Origin: CBDCMJ01 sp965224325
Lineage (GTDB): Bacteria > Chloroflexota > Dehalococcoidia > Lucifugimonadales > UBA3495
Direction: 5' to 3'
Assembly (NCBI GenBank): GCA_965224325.1
Contig: CBDCYT010000007.1
Location: forward strand, 62,001-126,000
DNA: 64,000 bases
The position numbers and the translations under genes were made by a program. Below the pieces are notes generated by a model. It saw only the letters and a list, made by a program, of their open reading frames with translations, was not told where the DNA came from and did no database searches. This document shows positions 17,163 to 26,160 of this stretch, one piece after another (positions within the stretch are counted from its first letter, which is position 1; each line of letters begins with the position of its first letter).

Positions 17163-18320
17163 TTAGACTATGCTACTGCCTCCCAGGGTGATTCCCGCCT
17201 GCAACAGCCTTACCGTCCTTTCCGCTGCCGCTTCCAGGAGCTCCCGGCTGCGCCTCACACTCTGAGTTAAGCTCATCGGTCCCTCGGCAATGCACACGAT
17301 CCCCGCTATACCGTGCTGGTACAATTCTTCGTGTCCGGGGCCAAGGCTGCCCGCTAAAATTATGGTGGGCACTCCGCGAGCCAAAGCCCGGCGAGCGACC
17401 CCCACCGGCGCTTTATCGTAGATAGTCGACCTATCGGCCCGTCCTTCGCCGGTAATCACCAGGTCCGCCGCCTCCAAGTGGGCGTCAAACTCCAATACCT
17501 CGCAAACCAGGTCGATGCCCGACCTTAGCTCTGCCCCGGCAAAGGCCATCAGGCCCGCCCCCAAGCCCCCGGCCGCACCGGCTCCGGGGCGCTCTGCCAC
17601 GTCCTGTCCCAAGTCTTTACGCACCACTCGGGCGAAGTTTTCCAGAGCGGCGTCCAACTCGACCACTACTTCTGGTGACGCCCCCTTCTGAGGACCGTAA
17701 ACCGCGGAAGCGCCAACGGGGCCGCATAAGGGGTTGGTCACATCGGTGGCGCAAACAATGACCGCCTCGGACAGGTTTGGCTCCAGTTGGGTTGCCTCGA
17801 TCCGGGCCAACCGGGCCAAAGCGGCGCCGCCGTCGGGAAGTGGTTGCCCGTTCTCATCCAGGAACCGCACGCCTAGGGCCATGGCCATTCCGGCCCCTCC
17901 ATCGTTGGTGGCGCTGCCGCCGAGGCCGACGATGATCCGCCTATAACCACGCTCCAGGGCCTCTTTGATGATCTCGCCGGTGCCGCGGGTAGTGGTAAGC
18001 CGCGGGTCCCGCAGGCGCGCTGGCACCCGCGCCAACCCGGAGGGCTGGGCCATTTCTATAACCGCCGTTTGGCCGTCCCCCATGACGCCCCAGGTTGCTT
18101 CCACCGGCCTTCCTAAGGGCCCGGTCACCTTGCTTCGAAATACTTGGCCCCCGGTGCTGCCAGTCAGGGCCTGTAATGTGCCATCGCCGCCATCGGCCAC
18201 GGGCGCCAACACCGTGTCGGCCAAGGGGTCCGCCGCCAACACTCCCTTTTGGATGGCGTTGGCTGCCTCCAGCGCAGACACTGCGCCTTTAAAGCTTTGG
18301 GGGGCAATGATTACCTTCAT
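17163..18320 (-). CDS. Glycerate 2-kinase, GarK/GlxK family
   Basis: A 385-residue kinase that converts glycerate to 2-phosphoglycerate with ATP. The family landmarks are complete: IIAPQSFKGAVSALEAANAI at the start, VADGGDGTLQAL near residue 48, GLGGSATNDGGAGMA near 128, PGAGAAGGLGAGL near 263 and ITGEGRADRSTIYDKAPVGVA near 300. The start is the ATG at 18320 directly before KVIIAPQ; an in-frame extension 87 bases upstream enters repeat A4 flank. It would feed glycerate from glyoxylate, tartronate or sugar-acid degradation into glycolysis. It is convergent with the HEPN gene. Confidence 0.9.
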   Translation of the reverse strand: MKVIIAPQSFKGAVSALEAANAIQKGVLAADPLADTVLAPVADGGDGTLQALTGSTGGQVFRSKVTGPLGRPVEATWGVMGDGQTAVIEMAQPSGLARVPARLRDPRLTTTRGTGEIIKEALERGYRRIIVGLGGSATNDGGAGMAMALGVRFLDENGQPLPDGGAALARLARIEATQLEPNLSEAVIVCATDVTNPLCGPVGASAVYGPQKGASPEVVVELDAALENFARVVRKDLGQDVAERPGAGAAGGLGAGLMAFAGAELRSGIDLVCEVLEFDAHLEAADLVITGEGRADRSTIYDKAPVGVARRALARGVPTIILAGSLGPGHEELYQHGIAGIVCIAEGPMSLTQSVRRSRELLEAAAERTVRLLQAGITLGGSSIV

Positions 18321-18376
18321 GGCTGTAGGACCAGTATTATACATGAGGGAAGAGGAGCCATCAGCCGGCCAATATC

Positions 18377-18690
18377 CAGGGTGTGTTAATTGTCTACCGC
18401 CCGTCATACCCGCCGCTCACCCGTCATACCCGCCGCTCACCCGTCTTTTCCGCCGCTCACCCGTCTTTTCCGCCGCTCACCCGTCTTTTCCGCCACTCAC
18501 CCGTCATACCCGCCGCTCACCCGTCTTTCCCGCCGCTCACCCGTCTTTCCCGCCGCTCACCCGTCTTTCCCGCCGCTCACCCGTCATGCCCGCGGAAGCG
18601 GGAATCCACACGTTCTTGATGTTGGACCGCCATTGGACAAGCCCAAGGTGCACGGGAAACAGGAGTTGTCCCGAAAACCATAAGACCCTG
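18377..18690 (+). repeat. Family A repeat element, copy A4, with expanded internal array
   Basis: Ends are CAGGGTGTGTTAATTG and AAAACCATAAGACCCTG. The distinguishing feature is a run of about ten tandem 20 bp units (CCCGCCGCTCACCCGTCTTT and close variants) from about 18408 to 18590 before the single hairpin and conserved tail. The number of units is far higher than in other copies, so the array expands or contracts. Open frames through it encode PLTRLSRRSPV-type repeats and are not genes. No target duplication is obvious. Confidence 0.85.
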
Positions 18691-18903
18691 TTCACTTAGC
18701 GGGCCAACCCATCGCTGCTGACTCCCGTGATACACTTGTCGCAATTGCCAAGATGGCTTGGATCGTCGGAGCCTCCGGTCACGGGTGTCGCTCTTTCTCG
18801 TTAACTCCTCGACTTCCCGGAGCAGCCCCCGGAGCAGTCCCCAGAGCAGTTCAAAGAGCAGTTGGCCCATTAATTTAGCGCATTTAATTTGGAGGAATAA
18901 CCC

Positions 18904-21078
18904 TTGGAGCAACGGCCGGAGCCCCGGTTCCCCTTCACCGCTATAGTGGGACAGGTTGCCATGAAGCGGGCCCTGCTATTCAACGCGGTCAACCCGAAAA
19001 TCGGAGGTGTGTTGATTCGCGGCAAGAAGGGGACCGCCAAGTCCACTGCGGTGCGCTCCCTAGCCGCATTGCTGCCCCAGGTAACGGTGGTCCAAGGCTG
19101 CCCCTATAGCTGCGCTCCCGAGACCCCCCAGGGACTGTGTCAGCGGTGCCAGCCGGGCGAGGACAGTGCTCAAGGATCAGCCCGGCAGGTGCGCATCGTA
19201 GACCTGCCGGTAGGCGCTACCGAAGACCGCTTGGTAGGGTCGCTGGACATCGAACAAGCAATAAAGACCGGCACGCGCGCCTTCGAGCCCGGCCTCATTG
19301 CCGCCACTCACCAGGGCATTCTATATATCGACGAAGTCAACCTTCTCAACGACCACTTGGTGGACGTGTTGTTGGACGCTTCGGCCATGGGCCGCAACTA
19401 TGTGGAAAGGGAAGGGATTTCCGTAAGTCACGCGGCCGAGTTCTTATTGGTGGGCACGATGAATCCTGAAGAGGGAGACCTCCGCCCTCAGCTGCTGGAC
19501 CGCTTCGGCCTGGCGGTGGAGGTCGATGGCACCTTCTCACCCGAAGAGCGGCAGGAGGTGGTCCGCCGGCGGATAGACTACGAACGTGATCCGCACCAGT
19601 TCATGACCCTCTGGCTGGAAGAAGAGGAACGGGAACGGCTGCGCTTGTCCCGCAGCCGGGAGCTGTTGCCTCGAGTGGAAGTGAGCGCTAGCATCTTGGA
19701 CCTAATTTCCCGCATTTGCACCGAGTACCAGGTGGATGGCATGCGGGCCGACATCGTCATGTATAAGACTGCCGGCACCATCGCCGCTTACGAGGGCCGC
19801 GATCAGGCGACCGCCGACGACGTGAAAGAAGCGGGTTTGTTGGCGTTGCTACACCGGCAGCGCCGCCAACCCTTTCAACAACCACAGCTGGCCACCGAGC
19901 AGCTTGACTCCATGGTCCAGGATTTCCAGGACCGGCAACGGTCCCGGGAGCCGTCGGCACAAGAAAACGGCGGTCCTCAAGAGTCATCTCAAAATTCGGA
20001 CGAAGTCGACCCATATGATTCCCCAGAGGACCCAACGGGGTCCCCGCCGGACGAACAGGATGCCGGCCCCTCCGGGTCGCCTGACCAGGAGTTCGAAGTC
20101 GGAGAATCCTTCCCTGTTCCGTTCATAGACGTAGAACCTCCGGATAAGCGGCCTCGCCGCGGCTCCGGAAGCCGCAGCAAGTCGGTAGGGGATTCTCAGT
20201 CCGGCCGCTATGTGGGGGCCCGTATTCCCCGAGGGGAAATGTCCGACCTTGCGCTGGACGCCACCCTGAGGGCAGCGGCACCGCGGCAACAGACGCGGCG
20301 CGACCCTGTCACCAAGTCCCTCCCCGACCCTCTCCATCCAGAGGAGGCGGAGGGCGCGGTCACCTCCGTTCTCCCCAGTGCGCCGCCAGGATTGCCCCCA
20401 GTATTGCCCGCGGTATTGATAGAACCGTGGGACGTGCGCGAGAAAGTTCGAGAGACCAAAACAGGGAACCTTGTCCTGTTCGTGGTTGACGCTAGCGGCT
20501 CCATGGCGGCGCAGCGTCGTATGGTAGCGGTCAAGGGAGCGGTCCGTTCCCTGCTGATCGATGCGTATCAAAGGCGTGACCGAGTTGGCCTGATTTCCTT
20601 CCGGGGCGCCGGCGCGGAAGTCTTGCTCCCCCCTACCGGCAGTGTTGAGCTCGCGGAAATTCACCTGGCCCAAATGCCCACTGGTGGCCGCACGCCGTTG
20701 GGCCAGGGTCTGTACCTGGCGTTGCAGGTGATTGAGATGGAGCGGGCAAAAAACCGGGAGGTGCTCCCCTTCGTGGTGCTCCTTTCCGATGGCCGGGCTA
20801 ACGTACCCCTGCAAGGGCCTGAACGCCCCGCCCAGTCTGCGAGCGGCGAGGCGGCTGGAGCGGCGAACCCTGCCTCTGCCGACGCCCGGCAGATTGCCTC
20901 GCTGTTTCGGGAACTCCGCATTCCTTCCGTTGTCGTGGACACCGAGGTGGGTATTCTCAAGTTTGGGCTGGCCCAACCCGTCGCCGAGGCCTTGGGCGCC
21001 CAATACATAAAGCTGGACGACTTGAGGGCGGACAACCTAGCCCAAGCGGTGCGGCTCAGGCTACCTAGGGCCAACTAA
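18904..21078 (+). CDS. Magnesium/cobalt chelatase, fused ATPase (I) and VWA (D) subunit
   Basis: A 724-residue protein with an AAA+ domain followed by an acidic linker and a von Willebrand A domain. Walker A is RGKKGTAKSTAVRSL near residue 40, Walker B LYIDEVNLLNDHLVDVLLD near 140, and sensor region VGTMNPEEGDLRPQLLDRFG near 184. The linker (about 330-470) is proline- and aspartate-rich. The MIDAS motif VVDASGSM lies near 530 with TGGRTPLGQG near 597. Such I/D fusions drive metal insertion by a large chelatase subunit, giving Mg-protoporphyrin or cobalt for cobalamin; no large subunit is nearby, so the metal is undecided. The TTG start at 18904 is supported by GGAGGA seven bases upstream. Confidence 0.87.
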   Translation: MEQRPEPRFPFTAIVGQVAMKRALLFNAVNPKIGGVLIRGKKGTAKSTAVRSLAALLPQVTVVQGCPYSCAPETPQGLCQRCQPGEDSAQGSARQVRIVDLPVGATEDRLVGSLDIEQAIKTGTRAFEPGLIAATHQGILYIDEVNLLNDHLVDVLLDASAMGRNYVEREGISVSHAAEFLLVGTMNPEEGDLRPQLLDRFGLAVEVDGTFSPEERQEVVRRRIDYERDPHQFMTLWLEEEERERLRLSRSRELLPRVEVSASILDLISRICTEYQVDGMRADIVMYKTAGTIAAYEGRDQATADDVKEAGLLALLHRQRRQPFQQPQLATEQLDSMVQDFQDRQRSREPSAQENGGPQESSQNSDEVDPYDSPEDPTGSPPDEQDAGPSGSPDQEFEVGESFPVPFIDVEPPDKRPRRGSGSRSKSVGDSQSGRYVGARIPRGEMSDLALDATLRAAAPRQQTRRDPVTKSLPDPLHPEEAEGAVTSVLPSAPPGLPPVLPAVLIEPWDVREKVRETKTGNLVLFVVDASGSMAAQRRMVAVKGAVRSLLIDAYQRRDRVGLISFRGAGAEVLLPPTGSVELAEIHLAQMPTGGRTPLGQGLYLALQVIEMERAKNREVLPFVVLLSDGRANVPLQGPERPAQSASGEAAGAANPASADARQIASLFRELRIPSVVVDTEVGILKFGLAQPVAEALGAQYIKLDDLRADNLAQAVRLRLPRAN

Positions 21079-21166
21079 GCCGCCCTGCCCCGGAACCCAA
21101 TGCTAACGGCCGACCGGCTGGGCGGCCTCTAGGACAGCCGGATACCCGGATACTAGGAGGAGACAC

Positions 21167-22510
21167 GTGGCTCGGTTCCTGCCCTATGCGAATATGGATA
21201 AAATCCTCTCGCTATCGAAGCGCCGGGGGTTTGTTTTTCAAAGCAGCGAGGTCTACGGCGGGCTCGCGTCCACCTGGGACTACGGCCCCCTGGGTGTGGA
21301 GTTGAAGCGCAACGTGAAAGAGGCCTGGTGGCGGTCGGTTATCTTGGAGCGCGACGACATGGTGGGGCTGGACGCGGCTATATTGATGCATCCGCAGGTC
21401 TGGATTGCTAGTGGCCACGTCGAGAATTTCAGCGACCCCCTGGTACAGTGCCGAAGCTGCAACATGCGCTTTCGCAGCGATGATCTAACCTCCAGCCAGT
21501 GCCCCCAGTGTGGGGGTGAGTTGGCGGACCCCCGCCAGTTCAACCTTATGTTCCGCACTTTCATGGGTCCGGTGGAGGATACGGCCAACCAGGTGTACAT
21601 GCGGCCCGAGACCGCTCAGGGCATCTTCGTTAACTTTCCCAATGTGGTCAATTCCACTCGTAAGAAGCTACCCTTCGGCATCGGCCAGATAGGGAAGGCC
21701 TTTCGCAACGAAATAACTCCGGGCAACTTCACCTTCCGGACCCGCGAATTCGAGCAGATGGAGGTGGAGTACTTCGTTAAGCCCGGCTCCGACGATGAGT
21801 GGCTCCACAGGTGGGTCCAGGAGCGCTTCGACTGGTATTCGACTTACGGCATCCGGCGCGAGAACCTCCGTTTGCGGCAGCACGCTTCCGACGAACTGGC
21901 CCACTACGCCAAGGATTGCTACGACATCGAGTATCGCTTTCCCTGGGGTTGGGCCGAATTGGAAGGCATCGCCGACCGCACCGATTTCGACCTACGGCAG
22001 CACGCGGCAGCCAGTGGTCAGGACATGAGCTACTTCGACGATTCCGCCGAGAAGGGCGAAGAGCGGTATATCCCCTACGTGATTGAACCCTCAGGGGGCG
22101 TAGACCGGGCTGTCCTGGCCTTCTGGCTGGATGCCTACGACGAGGAACCTGACCCTTCGGCAAGTTCGGGAGACGCGGTGAGGGTGGTGCTTCACTTACA
22201 CCGTAAACTGGCTCCAATCACCGTAGCGGCGCTGCCCCTCAGCAGAAACGAGAGATTGGTCCCGACGGCGCGAGAGGTGTATGGGAAGCTTCGCAAAGAG
22301 TTCAGCGCCCAGTACGACGACGCTCAGAGTATTGGACGCCGCTATCGCAGGCAGGACGAAATCGGCACTCCGTATTGCGTGACCATAGACTTTGATACCC
22401 TGGACGACCATCGGGTGACTATTCGAGACCGGGACACGATGAGCCAAGCCAGGATACCCATAGATAATTTGGTGAATGTTCTCAGAGACAAGCTTGAACA
22501 CGGATGGTGA
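21167..22510 (+). CDS. glyS: Glycyl-tRNA synthetase, dimeric (eukaryote/archaea-like) type
   Basis: A 447-residue class II synthetase of the alpha2 type. Early motifs are SLSKRRGFVFQSSEVYGG and STWDYGPLGVELK. A zinc ribbon is visible as CRSCNMRF and CPQCGGEL. The active-site segments include RPETAQGIFVNF near residue 145, FGIGQIGKAFRNEITPGNFT near 168 and FEQMEVEYFV near 193; the C-terminal anticodon-binding domain begins near 345 (APITVAALPLSRN). It charges tRNA-Gly in the cytosol. The start is a GTG at 21167 with AGGAGG upstream. It lies 88 bases after the chelatase gene. Confidence 0.95.
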   Translation: MARFLPYANMDKILSLSKRRGFVFQSSEVYGGLASTWDYGPLGVELKRNVKEAWWRSVILERDDMVGLDAAILMHPQVWIASGHVENFSDPLVQCRSCNMRFRSDDLTSSQCPQCGGELADPRQFNLMFRTFMGPVEDTANQVYMRPETAQGIFVNFPNVVNSTRKKLPFGIGQIGKAFRNEITPGNFTFRTREFEQMEVEYFVKPGSDDEWLHRWVQERFDWYSTYGIRRENLRLRQHASDELAHYAKDCYDIEYRFPWGWAELEGIADRTDFDLRQHAAASGQDMSYFDDSAEKGEERYIPYVIEPSGGVDRAVLAFWLDAYDEEPDPSASSGDAVRVVLHLHRKLAPITVAALPLSRNERLVPTAREVYGKLRKEFSAQYDDAQSIGRRYRRQDEIGTPYCVTIDFDTLDDHRVTIRDRDTMSQARIPIDNLVNVLRDKLEHGW

Positions 22511-22587
22511 CAAGGAGTAGCACCTCGGGCGTCAACCGCCGGATGTGATCAAGCGCCGGGTATCCGCAATCCAAGCCGGGAGTAACC

Positions 22588-22808
22588 CAGGGTGTCTTAA
22601 CTGTGTGCAGCCCGTCATACCCGCCGCTCACCTGTCATTCCCGTGAAGCTTGTCCCCGGCCCCGATCGGGGAGCGGGAATCCATCCCGCCGCTCACCCGT
22701 CTTTCCCGCGAAAGCGGGAATTCATACGTTCTTGATGTTGGACTTCCACTGGACAACCCCAAAGTGCATGGGATAACAGGAGTTGTCGCGAAAACTAAAT
22801 GACCCTGG
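22588..22808 (+). repeat. Family A repeat element, copy A5
   Basis: Left end CAGGGTGTCTTAACTG, right end AAAACTAAATGACCCTG. A 12 bp direct repeat with one mismatch (GGGAGTAACCCA at 22578-22589 and GGGAGTAGCCCA at 22808-22819) borders it. The right copy of this repeat provides the GGGGAG ribosome binding site and the first base of the ATG of the next gene, so the insertion lies right at the start of the toxin-antitoxin unit. Confidence 0.85.
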
Positions 22809-22818
22809 GGAGTAGCCC

Positions 22819-23241
22819 ATGACCAGCGCACAGGGGGGACAGGCCCAGCGTTACATCCGAAGTATCCAGCGAAATCTACGGTTGTTGGAAGAGCGGGTAC
22901 GCGACTTGGAAGCTCATGCCCCCGAAATGAGGCCCCACGACGCCCGGAGCGAGTTGCTGGAGCAGGTCCACGTGGCTGGAGCCATGGAGCAACGGAGGCT
23001 CTTTGAGCTCCTAGACCAGCGTTCCATGAACCACACTTGGATTGGGGCCCAGGTTGGCGCGGAGTACCTGGAGCTGTGGCAGGCGGCGGACGGCCGTTCC
23101 TGGTACCGTGTGACCGAGCGGGCAATTCGTGACTTGCATCTAGGCCAATTGGCCTCGTCAGCCGGCTTCGCCTCAAATGCAGACAACGCCTTCGGTGACG
23201 ATTGGAACAGCGAAGAAGACGCCGTTTATGATCGCCTATAA
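22819..23241 (+). CDS. Unknown protein upstream of a MazF-type toxin, possible antitoxin
   Basis: A 140-residue protein without a recognised domain. Residues 10-40 are predicted helical with heptad-like leucines (YIRSIQRNLRLLEERVRDLE), suggesting a short coiled coil. A middle part, MNHTWIGAQVGAEYLELWQAADGRSWYRVTERAIRDL, is mixed in character. The C terminus is acidic (DDWNSEEDAVYDRL). Its last 14 bases overlap the start of the MazF/PemK-type gene, the arrangement expected of a toxin-antitoxin pair, and the acidic tail could fill the toxin's RNA site. It does not resemble MazE or a ribbon-helix-helix or AbrB protein. Function is inferred from position only. Confidence 0.6.
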   Translation: MTSAQGGQAQRYIRSIQRNLRLLEERVRDLEAHAPEMRPHDARSELLEQVHVAGAMEQRRLFELLDQRSMNHTWIGAQVGAEYLELWQAADGRSWYRVTERAIRDLHLGQLASSAGFASNADNAFGDDWNSEEDAVYDRL

Positions 23242-23569
23242 GCAGGGCGACGTGGTCCTGGTCCCCTTCCCTTTCGGCGAGCGTGCCGGGGGAAAGAGGC
23301 GTCCCGGCCTGGTGATAAGCTCTGTACAGCACAACCAAGCCACAAACGAAGTGGTCATCGCCCAGATTACCAGCCGCCTGTCGGCTCCAGCTCGCCCCGG
23401 TGACTACCGCATAGAATTCTGGAGAGAGGCCAACCTGCCACGAGCTGCAATCGTCCGCTGCCGCTTGGCGTCGTTGCCCAGTTCGTTGGTCCTACGCCGG
23501 CTGGGTGAATTCGCCCCTTCCGACTTTCAGGGGGCCCGGGAAGCGTTGTCCGCGGTGCTGTTCGGCTAG
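23228..23569 (+). CDS. MazF/PemK family endoribonuclease toxin
   Basis: A 113-residue PemK/MazF-fold protein. The starting motif IAYKQGDVVLVPFPFGERAGGKRRPGLVIS contains the conserved KRRP strand, and VVIAQITSRL with DYRIEFWREANLPRAAIVRC follows the usual order. These toxins cut single-stranded RNA at short motifs. I start it at the ATG at 23228, because the family begins immediately before QGDVV, and this gives a 14 base overlap with the upstream gene. A longer in-frame start at 23177 would overlap further and adds no family sequence. Confidence 0.87.
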   Translation: MIAYKQGDVVLVPFPFGERAGGKRRPGLVISSVQHNQATNEVVIAQITSRLSAPARPGDYRIEFWREANLPRAAIVRCRLASLPSSLVLRRLGEFAPSDFQGAREALSAVLFG

Positions 23570-23816
23570 CGGCAGGTTCAGACCGGCGGTCGCGGCTTTC
23601 GGCGCACTGCAATGACGTCTCGACCATTTCTCCGAATTTGACGCGGCCCGGTCAACGGCAGGATGGCGCTGGCAAGCCTCAAAGCTAGCGAGGCGGGAAC
23701 ACAGCCTGAACGCGAGTCACCTGAACGCGCGCCAAGAGAAGGCCCGCTCCATCACCCAGCGGCCGGGTAAGACACGGAAGGCGCGCCGCCGGTCTGGTCA
23801 GCCAACTAGCCCCGGT

Positions 23817-23992
23817 CTGGATTCCCGTTTTCGCGGGAATGACGGAAGGCGGGAATGTCGAGGTCGGGGACAAGCTTCGCGGGAATGACGGGTTATTGAG
23901 CCGCATTCAATGCTGGGTTAGGCGGTTAATAATAGTAACCCGTCGGGTGGCGTCCGCCCAAAACCGTGAGTGCAGACTTCTGAGACAGGCGC
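23817..23992 (-). repeat. Family B repeat element, inverted and truncated
   Basis: In reverse orientation to the 4.3-5.6 kb array. The right edge CAGACTTCTGAGACAGGCGC is the inverse of the family B left end, followed inward by the conserved AATAATAGTAACCCG and GGGTTATTGAGCCGCATTC segments and two hairpin modules. The other end lacks the TGAGACAAGCTC terminus, so this copy is incomplete. Confidence 0.75.
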
Positions 23993-24151
23993 AAGAGGAT
24001 ACACCCGCTCCACATAGACATCGTCGAATCATGCGGCGATCGAAAACCAACCTTGTGCGGCCTTATCTCAACGGGTGTAGAATTGGAGCGGCAAAGGACC
24101 TGATAGCCACCCGCCTAAACGGAGCGTGGCTAATCCTGATTCGGACCAAAA

Positions 24152-24979
24152 ATGGCTGGCAACGTGGTCTCCGCAACTCTTCGCGGCGGCTTGTTTACTC
24201 GGGTGGTAGGCAAGCGGCTCCTTTTCTTCCAGGAAATCCCTTCGACCATGGATGAGGCCGCCCGGCTGGCGGAGGCGGGCGCCGAGGAAGGGACCGTGGT
24301 GGTGGCCGAAAGCCAAACGGCTGGGCGAGGCCGTCAAGGCAGGAATTGGATATCCCGCGGAGGCAATCTATATCTTTCCGTCATCTTCAAGCCCAACATC
24401 CGGGTCTTGCCACTGATCAGCATGCTGGCCGGCGTTGCTTCGGCCAGGTCCATTAGCAAGGTTACCGGATTGCATCCTCGCCTTAAGTGGCCCAACGACG
24501 TCATGCTGAATGGCAAAAAAACAGGCGGTATTCTGGTGGAGAGTGTGGTGCACGGGGACCAAACCGTCTACGCCGTGCTGGGCATCGGCGTTAACATCGG
24601 GCTGGATACCCAAAGCGCCGAGGAAATCGCGGGAATAGCAACCTCTCTGAACGCGGAAGCTGGGCGTTCCGTTGCTCCCGAGGATGTGCTTCGCCAGATT
24701 CTCCACGACCTGGATAGTTTGTACGTCCGCGCGGCCCACGGAGGAGATTCACCGGCGTCCGAGTGGACGGCGCTCTTGGAAACTTTGGGGCAACGCGTGG
24801 AGGCCCGATGGGGTAACGAGGTCTATAGCGGACTCGCTGAGGGCGTGGACCAATTGGGTAACCTCCAGCTCCGGCTGGAGGATGGGCGGCAGGTCTCTTT
24901 GACTGCGGGGGACGTCACCCTTCATAACCCTGTCCACCCCGCTGGAGAAGGCCTGAGTCGGGGAGATTCCCAGGTTTGA
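24152..24979 (+). CDS. birA: Biotin--[acetyl-CoA-carboxylase] ligase
   Basis: A 275-residue class I biotin protein ligase, which makes biotinyl-AMP and attaches biotin to the carboxylase carrier protein. Motifs: EIPSTMDEAARLAEAGA near residue 28, ESQTAGRGRQGRNWIS (the biotin/ATP loop) near 51, KWPNDVMLNGKKTGGIL near 111 and VLGIGVNIGL near 145. The C-terminal SH3-like domain follows near 215. There is no N-terminal DNA-binding helix-turn-helix, so it is an enzyme only and not a repressor. The ATG used has no strong ribosome binding site. Confidence 0.92.
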   Translation: MAGNVVSATLRGGLFTRVVGKRLLFFQEIPSTMDEAARLAEAGAEEGTVVVAESQTAGRGRQGRNWISRGGNLYLSVIFKPNIRVLPLISMLAGVASARSISKVTGLHPRLKWPNDVMLNGKKTGGILVESVVHGDQTVYAVLGIGVNIGLDTQSAEEIAGIATSLNAEAGRSVAPEDVLRQILHDLDSLYVRAAHGGDSPASEWTALLETLGQRVEARWGNEVYSGLAEGVDQLGNLQLRLEDGRQVSLTAGDVTLHNPVHPAGEGLSRGDSQV

Positions 24980-25124
24980 TTCAGCAATCGTCCGGCCTAT
25001 CCTTCCCCGGCCTATCCTTCAATTGTGGCCGGCGCCAACGCCCCTGTGTGGCCGGAAGTCCCCGGCCGGCGAACCCTAGTGTTCCTGTCTCCGGTTAACG
25101 ACTCTTTCCAACTACGAGGTTCAC

Positions 25125-25934
25125 ATGCTGGAAAAATTTAGTCTGGATGGAAAAATTGTGGTCTTGACCGGAGGAGGCACCGGCCTGGGTCTCGCCATGG
25201 TGCGGGCTTTGGCGCGAGCCGGCGCCAACCTGGTTATCGCGGGACGCAGGACCGGGCCAATTGAAAACGCAGTCAAAGAGGTCACCGATTTAGGCCAGGA
25301 GGCCATCGCCGTCCGTACTGACGTCACCGACTCAGGCCAAGTGGACCAATTGGTCTCCACCACGTTGGACCGCTTCGGCCAGATCGACGTGCTGATCAAC
25401 AACGCCGGCGCCGTGCAGGAAAACGTCCGCAAACCACTGTGGGACATCACCGACGACGAGTGGAATCTGGTTATGAACGTGAATCTGAGCGGGGCTTTCT
25501 ACTGCGCCCGTGCCGTTTCCAAGCCTATGTCAGAGCGTGGCAAGGGCAAAATCATCAACGTGGCCTCCGGATTTGGGATGCGGGCCGGCCGGGATATTTA
25601 CATGTATTGCTGCAGCAAAGGCGGCATGATTCAGCTTACCAAGGTGTTGGCGTTCAACCTAGCCCGGTACGGCGTGACCGCCAACAGCATCGTGCCCGGC
25701 TTCATACCTACCGAGAGTACCGATTCCGGTATGCGCTCTACCTTGCCCCCGTCCGGTGATTTCCTGCCCATTGGCAAGCTGGGCCGCCCGGAAGACCTGG
25801 GCCCGGTCGCTGTGTTCCTCTCGTCCGAAGCGTCGGATTACATGACCGGTGAAATGGTCATCGTCGATGGCGGCGGCTTGGCCGCTGGGGTCACTCCCAC
25901 CGGGCACGCCCCGGTGATGGCCTTGGAACCTTAG
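25125..25934 (+). CDS. Short-chain dehydrogenase/reductase (SDR), active type
   Basis: A 269-residue classical SDR. The cofactor motif is TGGGTGLGLAM near residue 12, NNAGAV near 91 and the catalytic set is Ser in NVASGFG near 145 with Tyr and Lys in YMYCCSKGGM (Y-x3-K). These use NAD(P) to interconvert a carbonyl and an alcohol; FabG, gluconate and glucose dehydrogenases have the same features, so the substrate is open. GAGG precedes the ATG by six bases. A second SDR gene lies 226 bases downstream on the same strand but has lost the catalytic residues, so the two may form a mixed oligomer. Confidence 0.88.
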   Translation: MLEKFSLDGKIVVLTGGGTGLGLAMVRALARAGANLVIAGRRTGPIENAVKEVTDLGQEAIAVRTDVTDSGQVDQLVSTTLDRFGQIDVLINNAGAVQENVRKPLWDITDDEWNLVMNVNLSGAFYCARAVSKPMSERGKGKIINVASGFGMRAGRDIYMYCCSKGGMIQLTKVLAFNLARYGVTANSIVPGFIPTESTDSGMRSTLPPSGDFLPIGKLGRPEDLGPVAVFLSSEASDYMTGEMVIVDGGGLAAGVTPTGHAPVMALEP

Positions 25935-26160
25935 CCAAGCGATGGGGAGACCAGTCAAGACGGTAATCCGGGCCGGGGGCGCAAAGTGGGCCAAGAATAC
26001 GCCTTTAATCACCAGACATGAAAAAGGTACGCCCTTTGGCGGTACGCCCGTTGATTGTACTATCGGTCGGCGCCTGCACTGCCTTTTTGGCCCCGGTCAC
26101 CGGGTCCAAAAGCAAAGCCAACGACTTGCGGACCGGCTCTAATATTTCAGGAGACATAAG

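Noticed and set aside
18408..18590. CRISPR-like array of regularly spaced repeats
   Set aside because: The units are contiguous tandem copies without unique spacers, lie inside a family A element, and no cas genes are present.
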